Source of the DNA: Brachionus rotundiformis
Lineage: Eukaryota; Rotifera; Eurotatoria; Ploima; Brachionidae
Assembly: GCA_016802295.1 (NCBI GenBank)
Contig: JAESIW010000138.1
Span: 2,208,897-2,272,896 of the forward strand
Direction: 5' to 3'
DNA length: 64,000 nt
The position numbers were made by a program, and so were the translations under genes. Position 1 is the stretch's first letter, and the number at the start of each line of letters is the position of its first letter. Shown here piece after piece: positions 61,345-64,000 of this stretch. The notes under the pieces were generated by a model. The model searched no databases and was not told the origin of the DNA. It was given only the letters and a program-made list of their open reading frames with translations.

Positions 61345-64000
61345 ATGTCTGAACAAAATGTGTGGTCCAAAAGGGGCCGAGGCAGAGGCCAAGCTAGCGA
61401 AAGCGGTAGAGGCAGAGGCCAAGCTAGCGAAAGCGGTAGAGGCAGAGGCCAAGCTAGCGAAAGCGGTAGAGGCAGAGGCCAAAGTAGTGGTAGGGGTAGA
61501 GGTGCGCCTCCGCCTACTCAAGAATCACGAGGAGTTAGAGGCCAGCCAACTAAATCAAGTCTTGAGGAAGAATTTCCCAAACTTGGGGTTTCGACGCCTC
61601 CAAGACCTGCCTGGGGAGCCGCTAAATCCACGCCTGTTCAACAACCACAGCAACAGCAGCAGCAAATGGTCAAAGAAACAATTGTTGAGGAAATTCCACC
61701 AATGCCTGAGCCACTTAAAGAAGAAACACAGATCGAAGAGGAAAAAGCCTATCAGAAAGTTAAAGAAAATTTTCCACCAAAACCAACTGTCCGTGGAACA
61801 GAAGGACGACCAATAAAAATTCGAACTAATCACTATAGACTTGATTTGAAAAATTCTTTCACTGTTTACCAGTATGATGTTGAAATGAGGCGCAAATCTG
61901 ATAAAAATCTTGATAAAAAATTGATTAGTAACAAGACCTTGATGAAAAAGATGTTTGCTGTACTTCAAACCAAATTTACAAATGAATATAAAAATAAGAT
62001 TGTTTATAATTTTAGCAAGAATTTGTATTCTTTGATAAAACTTCCATTTGAAAAAAGTGCAACTTATGAACTCACTGTTGAAAATAGTGTCTTTCTAATT
62101 GATTTGAAAACAATTAATCAAGTGACTGTGGAAAAAAACTTTTACCAAGAGCTTGAAATTCAAATTCTCGATTTGATAATGACTCTTAACTTGAGTTATT
62201 CGCACATTAATGTAAATCGATCATTTTTTTTAGAAGGAAATGAAAGATTTGAACTAGGTTTTGGAGTGGATTTGTGGAAAGGTGCATATAGTTCGGTGAG
62301 ACCATCTGAATTGGGTCTTACATGGAACATTGATTCTGCAAATGCAGCATTTCTTTTGAGTAAAGACATAATAGAGCTTGCCTTGACTCATTACGGATGT
62401 CAAATTAAAGAGCTAAAAAATGCCATATTAAAAGATAAAAGAGATTCAATTATTGGTTATAGTTTTGTAGAAGCGTACAAGAACCGTGAAATAAAAACAA
62501 AAACAGGAGGTTTTAGAAAAAAAATAAGAAATTTTGGACCAGATCCTATTTCGCACAGATTTGAATGGAATAAACCAGACGGTACCAGTGAAAAAGTTTC
62601 AATAGCAGAATATCTTAAAAAACAGTACGGTACTAATTTGAAATTTAGTGATTTGCCTTGCATTGACTTGGGTAATTCTAATTACTTGCCAATGGAGCTT
62701 TGTAGCACTGAACTTAAGAACAAGAAGAAATTGGATGAAACAGAGACCCAAGCGATGATCAAAAATACAGCAGTGCCTGCGCCAGACAGAATGAAATACA
62801 TAAACGGATGGGTCAATAATTCAAACATAAACAAAGACCCTGTTTTGAAAGAATATAATATTAATGTTGATTTGAGAATGGTCGAGATTGATGGCCGAGT
62901 TCTACAACCACCTGATGTTGAGTACAAAGGTCGGAAAATAACATCCAAGGATATTGGAGAAAAGGGACAGTGGGATCATAGAAATTCAAAATTTTACCAA
63001 CCTATTAAAATTGATAACTGGATAGTTGTAAATTTTGCATTTAGAGTTAAAAATGATGCTTTGGATAGATTTATTGACCAGTTGATTATAATTGGCGAAA
63101 AACATGGAATTTATATGGCTGACCCACTAGATGTGATAAATGAAACTAGAAGAATGGACGACAATATGACCAAAAATACAGTTGTAAAAATAATGGAAAA
63201 ATATAGAAATATTCAACTGATAGTGGTAATTTTTGATGGTTCAACAAATGCTTACAAGATTGTCAAAACCCAAGGTGACTTAATAAATGGTATTGCAACA
63301 CAAGGAGTTAAAGATAAAAATGTCAATCGAATTAATGATCAAACTATTTCCAATATTTTGCTTAAAATAAACTGCAAAGTTGGTGGAACTAATTTTGTCC
63401 TATCAAGTGAAAATAGATTGTACATATGGCTTAATAAGAACATTTTTAATATCTTTTTTTATTATTAATTTTTCAAAGATTTGGACAGTATATTCAAAAG
63501 CTTTTCGATGGGCCATTGATGATATTTGGAGCAGATGTCACGCATCCAGCTCCTGGTGAAAACTCGGATTCTATTGCCGCTGTGGTTGGCTCCATGGACA
63601 AACAATGCTGTTACTATGGTACTTAATTAATTAAAATTAAAATATGTTTTTCTTTTTTTAAATCTATTTTTATCTATTAGCTGCTCGCTTGTATGCCCAA
63701 AAATCCAAAAAAGGCCAAGCTTATGAAATGATTCATAATCTGGATGAAATGTTTTTTGATCTACTCAACACTCATGCTAAATTGAATCAAAATAGATATC
63801 CCAAAAAAATAGTTTTCTATAGAGACGGAGTATCCGAGGGACAATTTTCACTAGTACACTCCAATTGACAAACTAATTATTAGTTTTTTTTATTAGTTTT
63901 TTTCTAATCAAGGTACTTAGACATGAAATAAACAAAATGAGAGAAGCTTGTATGAAAATAAATCCAGCTTATAAACCTGGAATCACATTTGTTGTAGTTC
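61345..64000 (+). CDS. AGO: AGO-clade Argonaute, 3' end cut by the window
   Basis: Small-RNA-guided silencing protein. The first exon, 61345 to about 63422, is followed by exons from about 63478, 63681 and 63914 to the window end. Residues 8-52 are four RG-rich repeats of ten residues (SGRGRGQASE) encoded by a 30-base tandem repeat, then a polyglutamine run. A PAZ-like domain follows. The MID domain has IQLIVVIFDGSTNAYKIVK and GIATQGV, with the tyrosine, lysine, glutamine and LKIN lysine expected to hold the guide 5' phosphate. The PIWI domain has FGADVTHPAPGENSDSIAAV and FYRDGVSEGQF, so two catalytic aspartates are present; the last catalytic histidine lies beyond the window. It is of AGO rather than PIWI type. 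RG repeats are targets of arginine methylation in some Argonautes. Confidence 0.93.
61381..61500 (+). repeat. In-frame 30-base minisatellite in the Argonaute N terminus
   Basis: Three identical 30-base units (61381-61410, 61411-61440, 61441-61470) and a fourth, diverged unit to 61500. Each encodes ten residues with two RG dipeptides. All forward frames stay open through the array, which produces a spurious overlapping frame starting at 61331. Confidence 0.95.

Noticed and set aside
61331..61816. Alternative frame rich in EAKLAKAVEA repeats overlapping the Argonaute start
   Set aside because: It is the tandem minisatellite read in another frame; the Argonaute frame has clear domains.

Overview
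The window reads as nuclear DNA of a small-genome animal. Intergenic DNA is extremely AT-rich. Coding exons are interrupted by short GT-AG introns, mostly 45-70 bases and often ending TTTAG or AAAG. The gene set is metazoan: an FGFR-like receptor, heparan-sulfate C5-epimerase, M-Ras, Argonaute, FANCI, PA28gamma, MORC2 and a UBR ubiquitin ligase. The base composition and tiny introns would fit a monogonont rotifer such as Brachionus; this is inference from style, and other compact AT-rich invertebrates are not excluded.

Layout. 0-6 kb: a Rab11-type GTPase (+), then two paralogous secreted six-cysteine peptide genes (-) with an eclosion-hormone-like cysteine framework. 6.9-16.4 kb (+): FANCI, PSME3 and an NPAT-like LisH protein. 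17.8-19.4 kb (-): MFSD10 transporter. 21.4-25 kb (+): MRAS and an intronless type II membrane protein of unknown function. 26-28 kb (+): an orphan tyrosine kinase. 28.3 kb: copy A of a GC-rich interspersed element. 29.2-34.5 kb (-): mitochondrial leucyl-tRNA synthetase, then an SLC46-type transporter, then two near-identical tRNA-Val(AAC) genes. 35.3-40.5 kb: GLCE (+) tail-to-tail with an FGFR-like receptor (-). 40.5-48.9 kb: a gene-poor stretch with copy B of the element, a diverged repeat pair and a small inverted-repeat element. 49-61.1 kb (-): MORC2, MEA1 and a large UBR1/2 E3 ligase. 61.3 kb to the end (+): an AGO-clade Argonaute with an RG-rich tandem repeat, cut by the window edge.

Most genes are unrelated housekeeping or signalling genes, as is usual for an animal chromosome. 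GLCE and the FGFR-like receptor act in connected biology, since heparan sulfate is an FGF co-receptor, but nothing in the sequence shows that their adjacency is functional. The most interesting items are the secreted six-cysteine peptide pair, the two nearly identical GC-rich elements with promoter-like and internally repeated motifs, the tyrosine kinase with a very short tyrosine-free activation loop, and the intronless membrane protein with a possible oxygenase motif.

All exon structures were read by hand from splice consensus and protein similarity recalled from memory. No alignment, expression or database search was possible.
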